Origin: Streptomyces sp. HSG2
GTDB taxonomy: Bacteria; Actinomycetota; Actinomycetes; Streptomycetales; Streptomycetaceae
Reading direction: 5' to 3'
Assembly: GCF_016598575.1 (NCBI RefSeq)
Contig: NZ_CP066801.1
Coordinates: 2,542,001-2,606,000, forward strand
DNA: 64,000 bases
The translations under genes were made by a program, and so were the position numbers. Positions 17,165-26,884 of this stretch are shown here, piece after piece (positions within the stretch are counted from its first letter, which is position 1; every line of letters begins with the position of its first letter). The notes beneath the pieces are model-generated. The model searched no databases. It was not told where the DNA came from and was given only the letters and a program-made list of their open reading frames with translations.

Positions 17165-17437
17165 GTGGAACCCACCTCCTTCGGACTCGGCGGCCACGGT
17201 CGTTCCGTGGCAGGAGGGTTGTGATGCGTCCGCCTCGGTGCGATTCAGTAGACCAGGGGGCACTGACAGTCGGACGACGACAGAGACCCCCCGGCTCATG
17301 CTGGGCAGACACCGGTGCAGACGGTACACAGTACCCGCACAACCGCTTCCGGTTGAAATTCCCCCCGGCTCGCGGTCACCCTGTACACATCGGGTGTGCA
17401 TCGCGCTACGATGCGCCGCTTTCGCAGGAGGTGCCCC

Positions 17438-17752
17438 ATGGCACAGACGTTGCGATCCGCCACCGGCGGGGGTCTGCTCGCCACCGACGGCAAGCCGCAC
17501 CCACTCCAGCGGGCCCTGCTCGCGATCACCGGGATGCTGGGGATCATCGCCTTCGTCACGTCGTTCTTCGCCGGCCTGCACCTGGTCGGCTCCTGGACCG
17601 GTTTGGTGGGACTCCTGGTCGGCGCGTACGGGCAATGGACCTCACAGACCACGCGCCAACGCTTTGGTTTTGTCATGGGCATGGGCTCATCGGGTTTCGG
17701 CCTGCTCCTCTCCATGGCGAACGGCGGCCTCTTCGGCGGAGTGATCGGCTGA
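17438..17752 (+). CDS. Small membrane protein divergent from rpsF
   Basis: This 104-aa protein has a polar N-terminus (about 25 residues) and three hydrophobic segments (about 28-47, 52-66 and 80-98). The ATG at 17438 is fixed by GCAGGAGGTG 5-8 nt upstream. Homologues sit at this place in Streptomyces as I recall, but the function is unknown. It ends about 190 bp before femX on the same strand. Confidence 0.75.
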   Translation: MAQTLRSATGGGLLATDGKPHPLQRALLAITGMLGIIAFVTSFFAGLHLVGSWTGLVGLLVGAYGQWTSQTTRQRFGFVMGMGSSGFGLLLSMANGGLFGGVIG

Positions 17753-17944
17753 ACCGAACCACCGGAGCGCCGCGCTCCTCCGGCTCACCGGCCACGGGTC
17801 TCACGTCCGGGCGCGGGTGGTGTCCTGACCACCGGTAGCCGGTGCGCGCACCCCATCGGGCCGTCCGAGGCGGACCAGTAGGCTTCGCGCGAGAGCCGGA
17901 GCCCCTGATCCCATGGGGACACACCAGCCCGAGGAGCGCCCCGA

Positions 17945-19066
17945 ATGAGCCTGACCCTGAGGACCATCAGCCGTGAGCAGCATCTGGCCTACATCCAGAG
18001 TCAGCCCTCTGCGAGCCACATGCAGGTCCCGGCATGGGCCGACGTCAAGGCGGAGTGGCGCTCGGAGAACCTCGGCTGGTTCGACGACCGGACGGGTGAC
18101 CTGGTCGGCGCGGGACTGGTCCTCTACCGACAGCTACCGAAGATCAAGCGCTACCTCGCCTATCTCCCCGAAGGCCCGGTCATCAACTGGTTCGCGCCCA
18201 ACTTGCAGGAGTGGCTGGATCCCATGTTGGCGCACCTGAAGCAGCAGGGTGCGTTCTCGGTCAAGATGGGGCCGCCGGTGATCATCCGCCGCTGGGAGGC
18301 CGCCGGCATCAAACGCGGCATCCAGGAGCCCGACGTCAAGCGCCTTCGCGACATCGAGGCGGACCACATCGAACCGCGCGCGTTCGAGGTCGCCGACAAG
18401 CTGCGCCGTATGGGATGGCAGCAGGGTGAGGACGGCGGCGCCGGTTTCGGCGACGTGCAACCCCGCTACGTCTTCCAGGTGCCTCTCGCCGGCCGCTCGT
18501 TGGAGGAGGTCCACAAGAACTTCAACCAGTTGTGGCGCCGCAACATCAAGAAGGCCGAGAAGGCCGGCGTCGAAGTGGTCCAGGGCGGCTTCGAGGACTT
18601 GGCGGAATGGCAGCGTCTGTACGAGATCACGGCTGTCCGCGATCGTTTCCGGCCGCGCCCGCTCTCGTACTTCCAGCGTATGTGGACGGCGCTCAACGCC
18701 GAGGACCCCAACCGCATGCGCCTCTACTTCGCCCGACACGAGGGGACCAACCTGTCGGCGGCCACCATGCTGGTCGTCGGCGGGCACGTCTGGTATTCCT
18801 ACGGGGCCTCCGACAACATCGGCCGCGAGGTGCGTCCCTCGAACGCGATGCAGTGGACGATGCTCCGCGACGCCTACGCCCTCGGAGCCACCGTGTACGA
18901 CCTGCGCGGCATCTCCGACTCCCTGGACGAGTCCGACCACCTCTTCGGGCTGATCCAGTTCAAGGTGGGCACAGGTGGGCAGGCTGCCGAGTACCTGGGC
19001 GAGTGGGACTTCCCGCTGAACAGGTTGCTGCACAAGGCCCTCGACATCTACATGTCGCGGCGCTGA
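17945..19066 (+). CDS. femX: FemX-type peptidoglycan bridge aminoacyltransferase
   Basis: This 373-aa FemABX-family enzyme has two GNAT-like domains. It would add an amino acid (Gly in Streptomyces) from aminoacyl-tRNA to the stem peptide lysine or LL-diaminopimelate of lipid II. Family sequence includes LPEGPVINW and the central LWRRNIKKAEKAGVEV. In the C-terminal half, RPLSYFQRMW, MLVVGGHVWYSYGASD and DLRGISDSL...HLFGLIQFKVGTGG are typical. The ATG at 17945 has GAGGAG about 9 nt upstream. The next gene encodes an alanine-racemase fold 62 bp downstream, suggesting a shared wall-precursor operon. Confidence 0.88.
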   Translation: MSLTLRTISREQHLAYIQSQPSASHMQVPAWADVKAEWRSENLGWFDDRTGDLVGAGLVLYRQLPKIKRYLAYLPEGPVINWFAPNLQEWLDPMLAHLKQQGAFSVKMGPPVIIRRWEAAGIKRGIQEPDVKRLRDIEADHIEPRAFEVADKLRRMGWQQGEDGGAGFGDVQPRYVFQVPLAGRSLEEVHKNFNQLWRRNIKKAEKAGVEVVQGGFEDLAEWQRLYEITAVRDRFRPRPLSYFQRMWTALNAEDPNRMRLYFARHEGTNLSAATMLVVGGHVWYSYGASDNIGREVRPSNAMQWTMLRDAYALGATVYDLRGISDSLDESDHLFGLIQFKVGTGGQAAEYLGEWDFPLNRLLHKALDIYMSRR

Positions 19067-19128
19067 CCGCGGCTCTCCCGTCGTCCTCCCTGCCGCAGGC
19101 AGCCACGAGAAAGGTTCCAGATCCGGCC

Positions 19129-20160
19129 ATGGCGCTCACCCTCTACGTCGACACCGCGCGCTGGCGGGCGCACCACAAGCACGTGCACGAGCAGTTCCCC
19201 GGGATCGTCCCCGTGTGCAAGGGAAACGGCTACGGATTCGGGCACGAGCGACTGGCCGAGGAGGCCACCCGACTCGGGTCGGACATCCTCGCCGTGGGCA
19301 CCACCTACGAAGCGGCACGGATCAAGGACTTCTTCAGCGGAGACCTGCTGGTGCTGACGCCCTACCGGCGGGGTGAGGAGCCCGTGCCGCTGCCGGATCG
19401 TGTCGTGCGCTCGGTGTCGTCCGTCGACGGTGTGTACGGTCTTGTCGGTGCCCGTGTGGTCATCGAGGTGATGTCCTCGATGAAGCGCCACGGGATCTCG
19501 GAGCAGGACCTCCCTCAGCTCCACGCAGCGATAGAGAACGTTCGGCTGGAGGGCTTCGCCATCCACCTTCCCCTCGACAGGACCGACGGCTCGGACGCGG
19601 TCGAGGAGGTCATCACCTGGATGGACCGGCTGCGAGCCGCCCGCCTGCCGCTCCACACGATGTTCATCAGCCATCTCAGGGCCGAGGAGCTCGCGCGTCT
19701 GCGGTCGGAGTTCCCGCAGACGCGTTTCCGGGCTCGGATCGGCACCAGGCTGTGGCTCGGCGATCACGAGGCGACCGAGTACCGTGGCGCGGTTCTGGAC
19801 GTCACCCGAGTCGCCAAGGGCGAGCGCTTCGGCTACCGGCAGCAGAAGACGGCCTCGGAGGGCCACCTCGTGGTGGTGGCGGGCGGTACCTCCCACGGCG
19901 TGGGGCTGGAGGCGCCGAAGGCGCTGCACGGGGTAATGCCGCGGGCCAAGGGGGTCGCTCGGGCCGGCCTCGCCACCGTCAACCGGAACCTGTCGCCGTT
20001 CGTGTGGGGCGGCAAGCAGCGCTGGTTCGCGGAGCCACCTCACATGCAGGTCTCCATCCTCTTCGTCCCCGCGGACGCCCCGGATCCCGCCGTCGGTGAC
20101 GAACTCGTGGCTCATCTGCGCCACACCACGACGCAGTTCGACCGCCTCGTCGACCGCTGA
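19129..20160 (+). CDS. Alanine-racemase-like PLP-dependent protein
   Basis: This 343-aa protein has the N-terminal PLP-barrel fold of alanine racemases. IVPVCKGNGYGFG carries the PLP lysine (Lys31), and SMKRHGIS and FRARIGTRLWLGD are further barrel motifs. The C-terminal beta domain differs from canonical Alr, and the second catalytic Tyr context is not obvious to me. It may be a racemase for another amino acid. Following femX on the same strand, a role in supplying or modifying wall-peptide amino acids is an inference. The ATG at 19129 was chosen because the upstream open frame lies within femX; it is convergent with GT87 only 21 bp away. Confidence 0.75.
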   Translation: MALTLYVDTARWRAHHKHVHEQFPGIVPVCKGNGYGFGHERLAEEATRLGSDILAVGTTYEAARIKDFFSGDLLVLTPYRRGEEPVPLPDRVVRSVSSVDGVYGLVGARVVIEVMSSMKRHGISEQDLPQLHAAIENVRLEGFAIHLPLDRTDGSDAVEEVITWMDRLRAARLPLHTMFISHLRAEELARLRSEFPQTRFRARIGTRLWLGDHEATEYRGAVLDVTRVAKGERFGYRQQKTASEGHLVVVAGGTSHGVGLEAPKALHGVMPRAKGVARAGLATVNRNLSPFVWGGKQRWFAEPPHMQVSILFVPADAPDPAVGDELVAHLRHTTTQFDRLVDR

Positions 20161-20181
20161 GCTCGCGCGGGTCGGACGTGG

Positions 20182-21741
20182 TCACGCCCGGCCGGAGGAG
20201 CCACCCGGCGGTTCCTCCGGCAACGGCGCGGTGGCGCGGGACGAACGGTCACCCTCGGCCGGCTCGACGGTCCATTCGACCGGAGGACCGGATGCGGCGA
20301 CCCGTGTCCCCCTCTCCTCGGCTCGTCTCAAGGTGAACACGTCCGGCGCACCGTCCAGAACCCCACCCGACGGATCGTCCACACCCGCGGTCCGCACAGG
20401 GTCCCGCTCGGGAAGCAGGATGTCGCGAACGACCATCAGGGCCAGGAAGAGGGTTCCCAGCAGGTGCGCCGCGATGGCCCAGTGATAGCCCTCGGGCGGA
20501 AGGCCCTGGTGGGCTTCTCCACTCGTGGTGTAGGCGAGATACATCCAGATGCCCAGGAAGTACGCCACCTCGCAGGCCTGCCAGATCAGAAAGTCGCGCC
20601 ACTTCGGACGGGCCAGTACGGCCAGTGGCACCAGCCACAGCACGTACTGGGGTGAGTAGACCTTGTTGGTGAGGACGAACGCGGCGACGATCAGGAAGGC
20701 GACTTGAGCGAACCGCGGTCGCCGCGGGCCCATCAGGGTGAGAGCCGCGATGCCGCCGCAGCACAGGAGCATGAGGAACGTCGCCAGCGTGTTGACCGTC
20801 TCGGTGGCCGGCGGGGCGGCGGAGTTCTGAGCCAAGATCAACCAGAAGGATCCGTAGTCGACGCCTCGTTCCCGGCTGAAGACATAGAAGGTGGACCAAC
20901 CCTCGAAGGCGAAGATCATCACCGGGAGGTTGACCGCGAGCCAGGCCGCGACCGCACCACCCATGGCCATCCCGAACGCCCGCATTCGGCCCGCTCTCCA
21001 GCACAGCACCAGTAGTGGTCCGAGAATCAGCAGAGGGTACAGCTTCGCGGCCGTGGCAAGCCCAAGGAGCACGCCGAATGCCAGAGGCCGGCTCCGGGAC
21101 CACATGAGAAGCGCGGCCGCGGTCAGGGCCCCGGCCAGCAGGTCCCAGTTGATGGTCGCGGTGAGCGCGGCGGCAGGCGCCAGAGCGACCAGAAGCCCGT
21201 CCCAGGGGCGTCGAGCGTGTACGCGGGTCACGCAGACGACGATGACGAGCGCGCACACCATCAGCAACGCCGCGTTGACCATCCAGTACCACTGTTCCCG
21301 GTACTGAATGGTCCCGTCCCCGGGGGTGAGCCAGGACGCGAACTCCATGAAGGCGCCCGTCAGCACCGGATACTCAAGGAACGCCATGTCGCCCGGGAGC
21401 CGGTCCACGTAGGGCACCAGACCGTCGGCGAACCCTCTCCCCTGGTACAGGTGAGGGATGTCCGAGTAGCAGGCGTGTGTGTACTGGGAGCCGGCCCCTC
21501 GGAACCAGCCGCCGTCGTAGCACGGTGCCTTCTGTGCCATGCCGAGGCCGAACACACCGATCGCCACCAGGACGATCACCCGCACCGGGCTCCACCACGA
21601 CGCCCCCACCTGGGCGTGTCGTCCCAGAGGTCCACCGATCAGCTCACTTCCGGACGCGGCGACCTCGTCCCGCCAGGTCGGCCGCTCCGGCTCCGGCTCC
21701 GGCGGGCCTGCGCTGGCTTGTGTCGATTCTGCACGGGGCAT
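20182..21741 (-). CDS. GT87-like integral membrane glycosyltransferase
   Basis: This protein of about 519 aa has some 10-12 transmembrane helices and large extracytoplasmic loops. The pattern is that of polyprenol-phosphate-mannose-dependent GT-C mannosyltransferases (GT87/DUF2029), with GLVPYVDRLPGDMAFLEYPVLTG in the first loop and a later AAKLYPLLILGPLL. An Asp-rich loop is not prominent. It would transfer sugars to wall or membrane glycolipids on the outer face. The ATG at 21741 has AGGA 8 nt upstream; another ATG 9 nt earlier is possible. The C-terminal 80 residues are polar and cytoplasmic. It lies downstream of the PBP gene on the same strand. Confidence 0.8.
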   Translation of the reverse strand: MPRAESTQASAGPPEPEPERPTWRDEVAASGSELIGGPLGRHAQVGASWWSPVRVIVLVAIGVFGLGMAQKAPCYDGGWFRGAGSQYTHACYSDIPHLYQGRGFADGLVPYVDRLPGDMAFLEYPVLTGAFMEFASWLTPGDGTIQYREQWYWMVNAALLMVCALVIVVCVTRVHARRPWDGLLVALAPAAALTATINWDLLAGALTAAALLMWSRSRPLAFGVLLGLATAAKLYPLLILGPLLVLCWRAGRMRAFGMAMGGAVAAWLAVNLPVMIFAFEGWSTFYVFSRERGVDYGSFWLILAQNSAAPPATETVNTLATFLMLLCCGGIAALTLMGPRRPRFAQVAFLIVAAFVLTNKVYSPQYVLWLVPLAVLARPKWRDFLIWQACEVAYFLGIWMYLAYTTSGEAHQGLPPEGYHWAIAAHLLGTLFLALMVVRDILLPERDPVRTAGVDDPSGGVLDGAPDVFTLRRAEERGTRVAASGPPVEWTVEPAEGDRSSRATAPLPEEPPGGSSGRA

Positions 21742-21827
21742 GGAGCACATCCTGCCGTACGCCGACGAGACGATGCCGGGGCCGCCACGTCACCACGGAC
21801 GGGGCGGACCCGGCATCGGGAGGCTCG

Positions 21828-21859
21828 GTGTGGTGTGTTTCACGTGAAACACACCACAC
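21828..21859. terminator. Perfect 32-nt palindrome with central parS after the PBP gene
   Basis: Sixteen bases on each side of the centre are perfectly complementary and end 14 nt from the PBP stop. The central 14 bp are parS. It probably terminates PBP transcription before the GT87 gene. Confidence 0.6.
21837..21850. other. parS: parS centromere site
   Basis: Exact GTTTCACGTGAAAC between the PBP gene and the GT87 gene, about 27 kb from oriC. Confidence 0.92.
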
Positions 21860-21872
21860 GTGGTTGCGGCGG

Positions 21873-24605
21873 CTAGCCGGTTCGACCGGCGAAGAGTCCA
21901 CCGTTCTCGTTGCCCCGGGTGGGCTCGTCCTCGGGTTCGCTGGGGGGCGGTGACGGGAGCGATCCATCGTCTCCGCCACCGGAGTCCCCACCGCCGGTGT
22001 CGGTGCCGCCGGTGTCTCCGCCACCGGTGTTCCCACCGATGAGGCCGCCCCCGCCGATTCCCCCTCCGTTTCCTTCTCCACCATTGGCGTTGCCGTCGTC
22101 GTCGTCCTCGTCCCGGCAGTCGAAGTCGAGGAACTCGCAGCTCTCGACGGGCGACGGGGTCGGGGTGACCTCCGATTCACTCGGTTCCGGGCTCGCGGAG
22201 GGGGTGGGCTCCTCGGACTCGGTCTCCTCGGGTGTCGGACTCGGAGCCGGCTCCTCGTTGATGATCTCGCCGATGGGCTCGGGCTCCGGGAAGCCTGTCT
22301 TCGGCTCCCCCTTGAGCGCGTCCTCCATGTAGTCCTGCCAGATCACGGCCGGGAACGAAGCACCGTGAATCTTCGTCTCACCGCCCGTTCCGAACATCTC
22401 CTCGAACTCACGGTCCTTGTTGCTCTCGTCGTCGTCGAGCCGGAACATGCTGACCGCGGTGGAGAGTTGGGGGGTGTACCCGACGAACCACGCGGACCTG
22501 TTCCCGTCAGTGGTACCCGTCTTGCCCGCCACCTCCCTGCCGGCCAACTGGGCGTTCGTTCCCGTTCCCGCCTCGACCACCGTTGTCAGGACGTCCGTGA
22601 CGTTGTCGGCGACCTGCTTCGTGAACGCCTGCTTGGTCTCGACCTGATGCTCGTAGATCGTGCCGTCCTTGTTGGCGACTCGCTCGACCGAGTAGGGCTC
22701 CCGTTGCTTGCCGCTCTCCGCGAAGGTCGCGTACGAGGCCGCCATCCTGATGGCGCTGGGATCCGACGTTCCGATGGAGAAGGAGGGGAAGGCGGCCCCC
22801 GCGAGGCTGCTCTCGAGGATGCCCGCGTCGACGGCGACCTCCTTCACCTTGTCCAGCCCGACGTCCATCCCCAACTGCACGAACGACGAGTTGACCGACT
22901 CCCTCATCGCCTCCCGCAAGTCGATCTTGTAGTCCGGCGGCTCACCGTAGGACACGTCACCGTCGTTGACCTGCTCCCACGGAGAGCCCTCCTCGTTGTG
23001 CCAGACGGATCCGTCGTAGTTCTTGATCTGGAACTTGTTCTGACCCGTGTACAGGCTCTTCGGAGAGACGATCTTGCGCTCGTCCTGGGCCTGCACCTCG
23101 CCGAGATCGGGATCACGGACACCCCAGGTCATGGCCGCCGCCAGTACGAACGGCTTGAACGTCGAGCCGACCTGAGCCCCGGTGACGTCGGCGTTGTTGG
23201 TGAAGTGCTCAGTGGCGTCGGTGCCGCCGTAGATCGCCTTGATGGCACCGGTCTCGGGGTCGACGGACGCGCCCCCGAACTGGACGTGCGTGTCGGTCTC
23301 CGGCCGCTCCTCGGGGTCGATCTTCTCCTCGTAGACCTTCTGCACGGCCTTCTCGAGCTCGTCCACCTTGTCCTGCTCGAACGTCGTGTGGATCGAGTAG
23401 CCCCCGCGGTCCAACTGGTCCGAGGTGGCGATGCCCTCCTTCACGACCGCGGCGTCGGCCAAGTCGACCAGGTAGCCGATCTGGCCGTTCAGCGCCGTGT
23501 TGGAGCGGGGGTTCTGCGTCTCGGGCAGGCTTCGGTACTTGTCCCGCTCCCCTTCGTCGAGATCGCCGTACTCGACCATCTTGTCCAGGGTGTCCTGCAT
23601 CTGAAGCAGGGCCCGCCTCGCGTTCTCCTCGGGCGTGGCCTCCGGATCGATCGCCGTGGCCCCGGCGGGGTCGTAGTAGGTGGCGCCCTTGAGCGTGGCC
23701 GCCAGGAACGCGCACTGCCCGGTGTCGAGGTCGACGGCGTCGACGTTGAAGTAGGCCTGGGCCGCCGCTTGGATCCCGTAGGCGCCCCGGCCGTAGTAGG
23801 CGGTGTTGAGATACCCCTCCAGGATCTCGTTCTTGTCCGTGGTGGCCCCCAACTTGACCGACACGAACATCTCCGTCACCTTGCGGGAGATGGTCTGGGA
23901 GGAGTCGTCCAGCATGGCGTTCTTCACGTACTGCTGGGTGATGGTGGAGCCACCCTGCGTCTGGCCGCCCCTCGCCATGTTGTACACCGCGCGGGCGATA
24001 CCCATCGGGTCGATGCCGCTGTCGGTGTAGAAGCTCTTGTTCTCCTGCGCGATGACCGCGTTCTGCATGTCCTTGGGGATCTGCGCGAGGTACACGACCT
24101 GACGGTTGCGCTCACCTCCCGTCGCCACCATCTGGCTGCCGTCGGCCCAGTAGTACACGTTGTTCTCCGCCTTGGCGGCGGCGGCCAGCTTGGGCACGTC
24201 CACGTAGGCATAGGCGAAGCCGGCGGCCGCCACCAACACGCCCAGAAAGGACAAGCACAGTCCGGAGGCCAGTCGCCAGGACGGGAGCCAACGACGCAGC
24301 CCGTCCTTGCCGCGGCGCGGGTAGTCGATCAGAGGCGGTTTGCCGGGGCCCGCGCTCCGGCCGGCCCCCTCCGCCGCCCCTCGCCGGGTTCCACCCCGCT
24401 GCGCCGCCCGGCGGGCCTCCGCGCGCCCCCCGTACGGCCGCTCTGCCTGGCCGTCGTGCGCTTCCGCGCCGTGGAAGCCGGATTGCGATCCGGCGACGCC
24501 TCCTGGTGCCGCGCGGCGCCCGGAGGCGGGGCCGGGCTGTCCGCGTCGGCCGGTGGCACGCCCGCCTCCCTGCGGCTGCGCCGGTTTGCGACGGTGCTCG
24601 CTCAT
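21873..24605 (-). CDS. Bifunctional class A penicillin-binding protein
   Basis: This 910-aa enzyme polymerises and cross-links peptidoglycan. A disordered Arg/Gly-rich cytoplasmic head of about 105 residues precedes the membrane anchor (about 112-134). The GT51 glycosyltransferase domain has the catalytic Glu188 in AQENKSFYTDSGIDP and GGSTITQQYVKN. The transpeptidase domain has S481-TFK, SVN (in MRESVNSSF) and KTG (AGKTGTTDGN, about 695). The last 150 residues are Glu/Pro/Ser-rich, then Gly/Asp-rich, with CEFLDFDC. The ATG at 24605 has GAGGAGAAG upstream. It diverges from the PadR gene, whose operator could affect both. Confidence 0.93.
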   Translation of the reverse strand: MSEHRRKPAQPQGGGRATGRRGQPGPASGRRAAPGGVAGSQSGFHGAEAHDGQAERPYGGRAEARRAAQRGGTRRGAAEGAGRSAGPGKPPLIDYPRRGKDGLRRWLPSWRLASGLCLSFLGVLVAAAGFAYAYVDVPKLAAAAKAENNVYYWADGSQMVATGGERNRQVVYLAQIPKDMQNAVIAQENKSFYTDSGIDPMGIARAVYNMARGGQTQGGSTITQQYVKNAMLDDSSQTISRKVTEMFVSVKLGATTDKNEILEGYLNTAYYGRGAYGIQAAAQAYFNVDAVDLDTGQCAFLAATLKGATYYDPAGATAIDPEATPEENARRALLQMQDTLDKMVEYGDLDEGERDKYRSLPETQNPRSNTALNGQIGYLVDLADAAVVKEGIATSDQLDRGGYSIHTTFEQDKVDELEKAVQKVYEEKIDPEERPETDTHVQFGGASVDPETGAIKAIYGGTDATEHFTNNADVTGAQVGSTFKPFVLAAAMTWGVRDPDLGEVQAQDERKIVSPKSLYTGQNKFQIKNYDGSVWHNEEGSPWEQVNDGDVSYGEPPDYKIDLREAMRESVNSSFVQLGMDVGLDKVKEVAVDAGILESSLAGAAFPSFSIGTSDPSAIRMAASYATFAESGKQREPYSVERVANKDGTIYEHQVETKQAFTKQVADNVTDVLTTVVEAGTGTNAQLAGREVAGKTGTTDGNRSAWFVGYTPQLSTAVSMFRLDDDESNKDREFEEMFGTGGETKIHGASFPAVIWQDYMEDALKGEPKTGFPEPEPIGEIINEEPAPSPTPEETESEEPTPSASPEPSESEVTPTPSPVESCEFLDFDCRDEDDDDGNANGGEGNGGGIGGGGLIGGNTGGGDTGGTDTGGGDSGGGDDGSLPSPPPSEPEDEPTRGNENGGLFAGRTG

Positions 24606-25001
24606 CGAACGACTTCTCCTCGGGCAGGCGCGTTGTCGCGCACCTGGATACGGCGGCTGGTCTCCGGTCCCCCCGAAGTACGGATGCGGTCTCCGCCGCA
24701 TTCAGCCCGTACCACGCCAGGGCCAGGGACGTCCACACGCGTCACTCGGTTCCCTGTGGTCTGCATGGCGGACAGACTACGCACCACGAAAAACACCCCG
24801 ACACCGAAGTTCACCTCAAATCAGGCAACTTGCCTCCGACGAATCGGCGATGTGATCCCGTTCACCAACGCCACGCTTGTCCTGAACCCCGGGTCGCCCT
24901 ATCGTCTTGATGTATCGACTCGATACATCAAGACGGCATAATGACCGGGACGAGCCAGTCACGGCAGCCGCGACATGGGGCGCGACAGAGAGGGGGCGAC
25001 G
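24606..25001. other. 396-bp divergent PBP / PadR intergenic region
   Basis: No gene is visible. It holds the 31-bp perfect operator (24904-24934) close to the PadR gene, and by position the PBP promoter in its left part. It contains A-rich patches around 24785-24800. Confidence 0.6.
24904..24934. promoter_or_regulatory. Perfect inverted-repeat operator, probably for the PadR regulator
   Basis: Two perfect 15-nt arms (24904-24918 and 24920-24934) surround one base; the core reads TGTATCGACTCGATACA. It is followed at 24937-24942 by CATAAT, a good -10 element, so a bound dimer would block the promoter. PadR proteins typically bind ATGT-N-ACAT-like palindromes and autoregulate. Confidence 0.8.
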
Positions 25002-25679
25002 ATGAGCCGGCGTTCCGGAATCCTTGAGTTCGCCGTACTCGGCCTGCTTCGCGAGTCCCCGATGCACGGCTACGAGCTGCGCAAACGACTGAACACGTCA
25101 CTGGGTGTGTTTCGGGCGTTCAGCTACGGGACGCTGTACCCCTGCCTCAAGACGCTGGTGGCCAACGGCTGGTTGATCGAGGAGCCGGGAAACACCGCCG
25201 AGACCGGCACCCCCCTCACCGGACGCCGCGCCAAGATCGTCTACAGACTCACCGCCGACGGCAAGGAACACTTCGAGCAGCTACTCGCGCAGACGGGACC
25301 CGACGCGTACGAGGACGAGACCTTCGCCGCCCGTTTCGCGTTCTTCGGCCAGACGTCGCGCGACGTGCGCATGCGGGTGCTGGAAGGGCGCCGCAGTCGG
25401 CTGGAGGAGCGCCTGGAGCGCATGCGGGCCTCGTTGGCCCGCACCCGGGAGCGCCTCGACGACTACACACTGGAACTACAGCGCCACGGCATGGAGTCGG
25501 TCGAGCGCGAGGTGCGCTGGCTGAACGAGCTCATCGAGAGCGAGAGGGCCGGGCGGGACCTGCGGGGTCCGACCACGACGGGGACCTCGCACCCGGACAC
25601 GACAGATGGAGCGACGGGCGACCTGCCCCGGACCGGGGGCGAATCCCGGTCGGACAGGCCCGACGACACCGCCACGTGA
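25002..25679 (+). CDS. PadR family transcriptional regulator
   Basis: This 225-aa protein has an N-terminal winged-helix domain ([43 protein letters not shown]) with the usual PadR YPCLK helix. A coiled C-terminal dimerisation domain follows (about 120-185). A disordered Thr/Asp-rich tail ends the protein. The ATG at 25002 is preceded by a GA-rich AGAGAGGGGGCGACG. A perfect palindromic operator lies 70 bp upstream, indicating autorepression. The gene is 44 bp upstream of ino1, so it may control inositol phosphate synthesis, and perhaps the divergent PBP. The ligand is unknown. Confidence 0.9.
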   Translation: MSRRSGILEFAVLGLLRESPMHGYELRKRLNTSLGVFRAFSYGTLYPCLKTLVANGWLIEEPGNTAETGTPLTGRRAKIVYRLTADGKEHFEQLLAQTGPDAYEDETFAARFAFFGQTSRDVRMRVLEGRRSRLEERLERMRASLARTRERLDDYTLELQRHGMESVEREVRWLNELIESERAGRDLRGPTTTGTSHPDTTDGATGDLPRTGGESRSDRPDDTAT

Positions 25680-25723
25680 GCGCCCAGCCAGGGCCTCACT
25701 CGTACACACAGGGAGCAACCGGA

Positions 25724-26806
25724 ATGGGTTCGGTTCGCGTAGCCATCGTCGGCGTGGGCAACTGCGCCGCATCGTTGGTGCAGGGCGTCGAGTACTACAA
25801 GGACGCCGACCCGGCGTCGAAGGTCCCGGGTCTGATGCATGTCCAGTTCGGCGACTACCACGTCGGCGACGTCGACTTCGTCGCGGCCTTCGACGTGGAC
25901 GCCAAGAAGGTCGGCCTGGACCTCGCGGACGCCATCGGCGCCTCCGAGAACAACACGATCAAGATCTGCGATGTGCCCCGCTCCGGCGTGCCGGTCCAGC
26001 GTGGTCACACTCTGGACGGTCTCGGCCGCTACTACCGCGAGACGATCGAGGAATCCGCCGAGGAACCCGTCGACGTCGTACAGGTTCTGAAGGACGAGCG
26101 GGTGGACGTCCTCGTCTGCTATCTGCCCGTGGGCTCCGAGGACGCCGCGAAGTACTACGCGCAGTGCGCCATCGACGCCAAGGTCGCCTTCGTGAACGCT
26201 CTTCCGGTCTTCATCGCCGGGACCAAGGAGTGGGCGGACAAGTTCACCGAGGCCGGTGTCCCGATCGTCGGCGACGACATCAAGTCCCAGGTGGGCGCCA
26301 CCATCACGCACCGCGTCATGGCCAAGCTCTTCGAGGACCGGGGCGTGGTCCTGGACCGCACCATGCAGCTGAACGTCGGCGGCAACATGGACTTCAAGAA
26401 CATGCTCGAGCGTGATCGCCTGGAGTCCAAGAAGATCTCCAAGACGCAGGCCGTCACCTCTCAGATCCCCGATCGGGACCTGGGCGAGAAGAACGTGCAC
26501 ATCGGACCGTCCGACTACGTCGCGTGGCTGGACGACCGCAAGTGGGCGTACGTCCGGCTGGAAGGCCGCGCCTTCGGCGACGTACCGCTGAACCTCGAGT
26601 ACAAGCTGGAGGTCTGGGACTCCCCGAACTCCGCCGGTGTGATCATCGACGCCCTGCGCGCCGCGAAGATCGCCAAGGACCGGGGTGTCGGGGGGCCGAT
26701 CCTCTCGGCGTCGAGCTACTTCATGAAGTCGCCCCCCGTGCAGTACTTCGACGACGAGGCCCGGGAGAACGTCGAACGGTTCATCGCCGGCGACGTCGAA
26801 CGCTGA
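25724..26806 (+). CDS. ino1: Myo-inositol-1-phosphate synthase
   Basis: This 360-aa enzyme converts glucose-6-phosphate to inositol-1-phosphate with NAD, the first step to phosphatidylinositol and mycothiol in actinobacteria. The Rossmann motif [20 protein letters not shown] is at the N-terminus. Core residues are in [29 protein letters not shown] and [12 protein letters not shown]. The length fits the bacterial Ino1 form. The ATG at 25724 has GGGAG about 8 nt upstream. It directly follows the PadR gene on the same strand and ends at a strong hairpin. Confidence 0.95.
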   Translation: MGSVRVAIVGVGNCAASLVQGVEYYKDADPASKVPGLMHVQFGDYHVGDVDFVAAFDVDAKKVGLDLADAIGASENNTIKICDVPRSGVPVQRGHTLDGLGRYYRETIEESAEEPVDVVQVLKDERVDVLVCYLPVGSEDAAKYYAQCAIDAKVAFVNALPVFIAGTKEWADKFTEAGVPIVGDDIKSQVGATITHRVMAKLFEDRGVVLDRTMQLNVGGNMDFKNMLERDRLESKKISKTQAVTSQIPDRDLGEKNVHIGPSDYVAWLDDRKWAYVRLEGRAFGDVPLNLEYKLEVWDSPNSAGVIIDALRAAKIAKDRGVGGPILSASSYFMKSPPVQYFDDEARENVERFIAGDVER

Positions 26807-26830
26807 TCGGCTCGTTCGCCGAGGACGGTG

Positions 26831-26858
26831 GCCCCCCAGGGCGTTACGCCCGGGGGGC
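26831..26858 (+). terminator. Terminator after ino1
   Basis: A 12-bp G/C stem with one bulged A (26838) and a TTA loop, 24 nt after the ino1 stop. It separates ino1 from the MFS gene starting at 26885. Confidence 0.75.
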
Positions 26859-26884
26859 GTCGTCCGTGTGTGAGGCTGTGCCCC

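Noticed and set aside
22365-24941. An 858-residue open frame on the + strand
   Set aside because: It lies antisense over the whole PBP gene, has the Arg/Val/Leu-heavy make-up of a G+C shadow frame, and has no recognisable domain.
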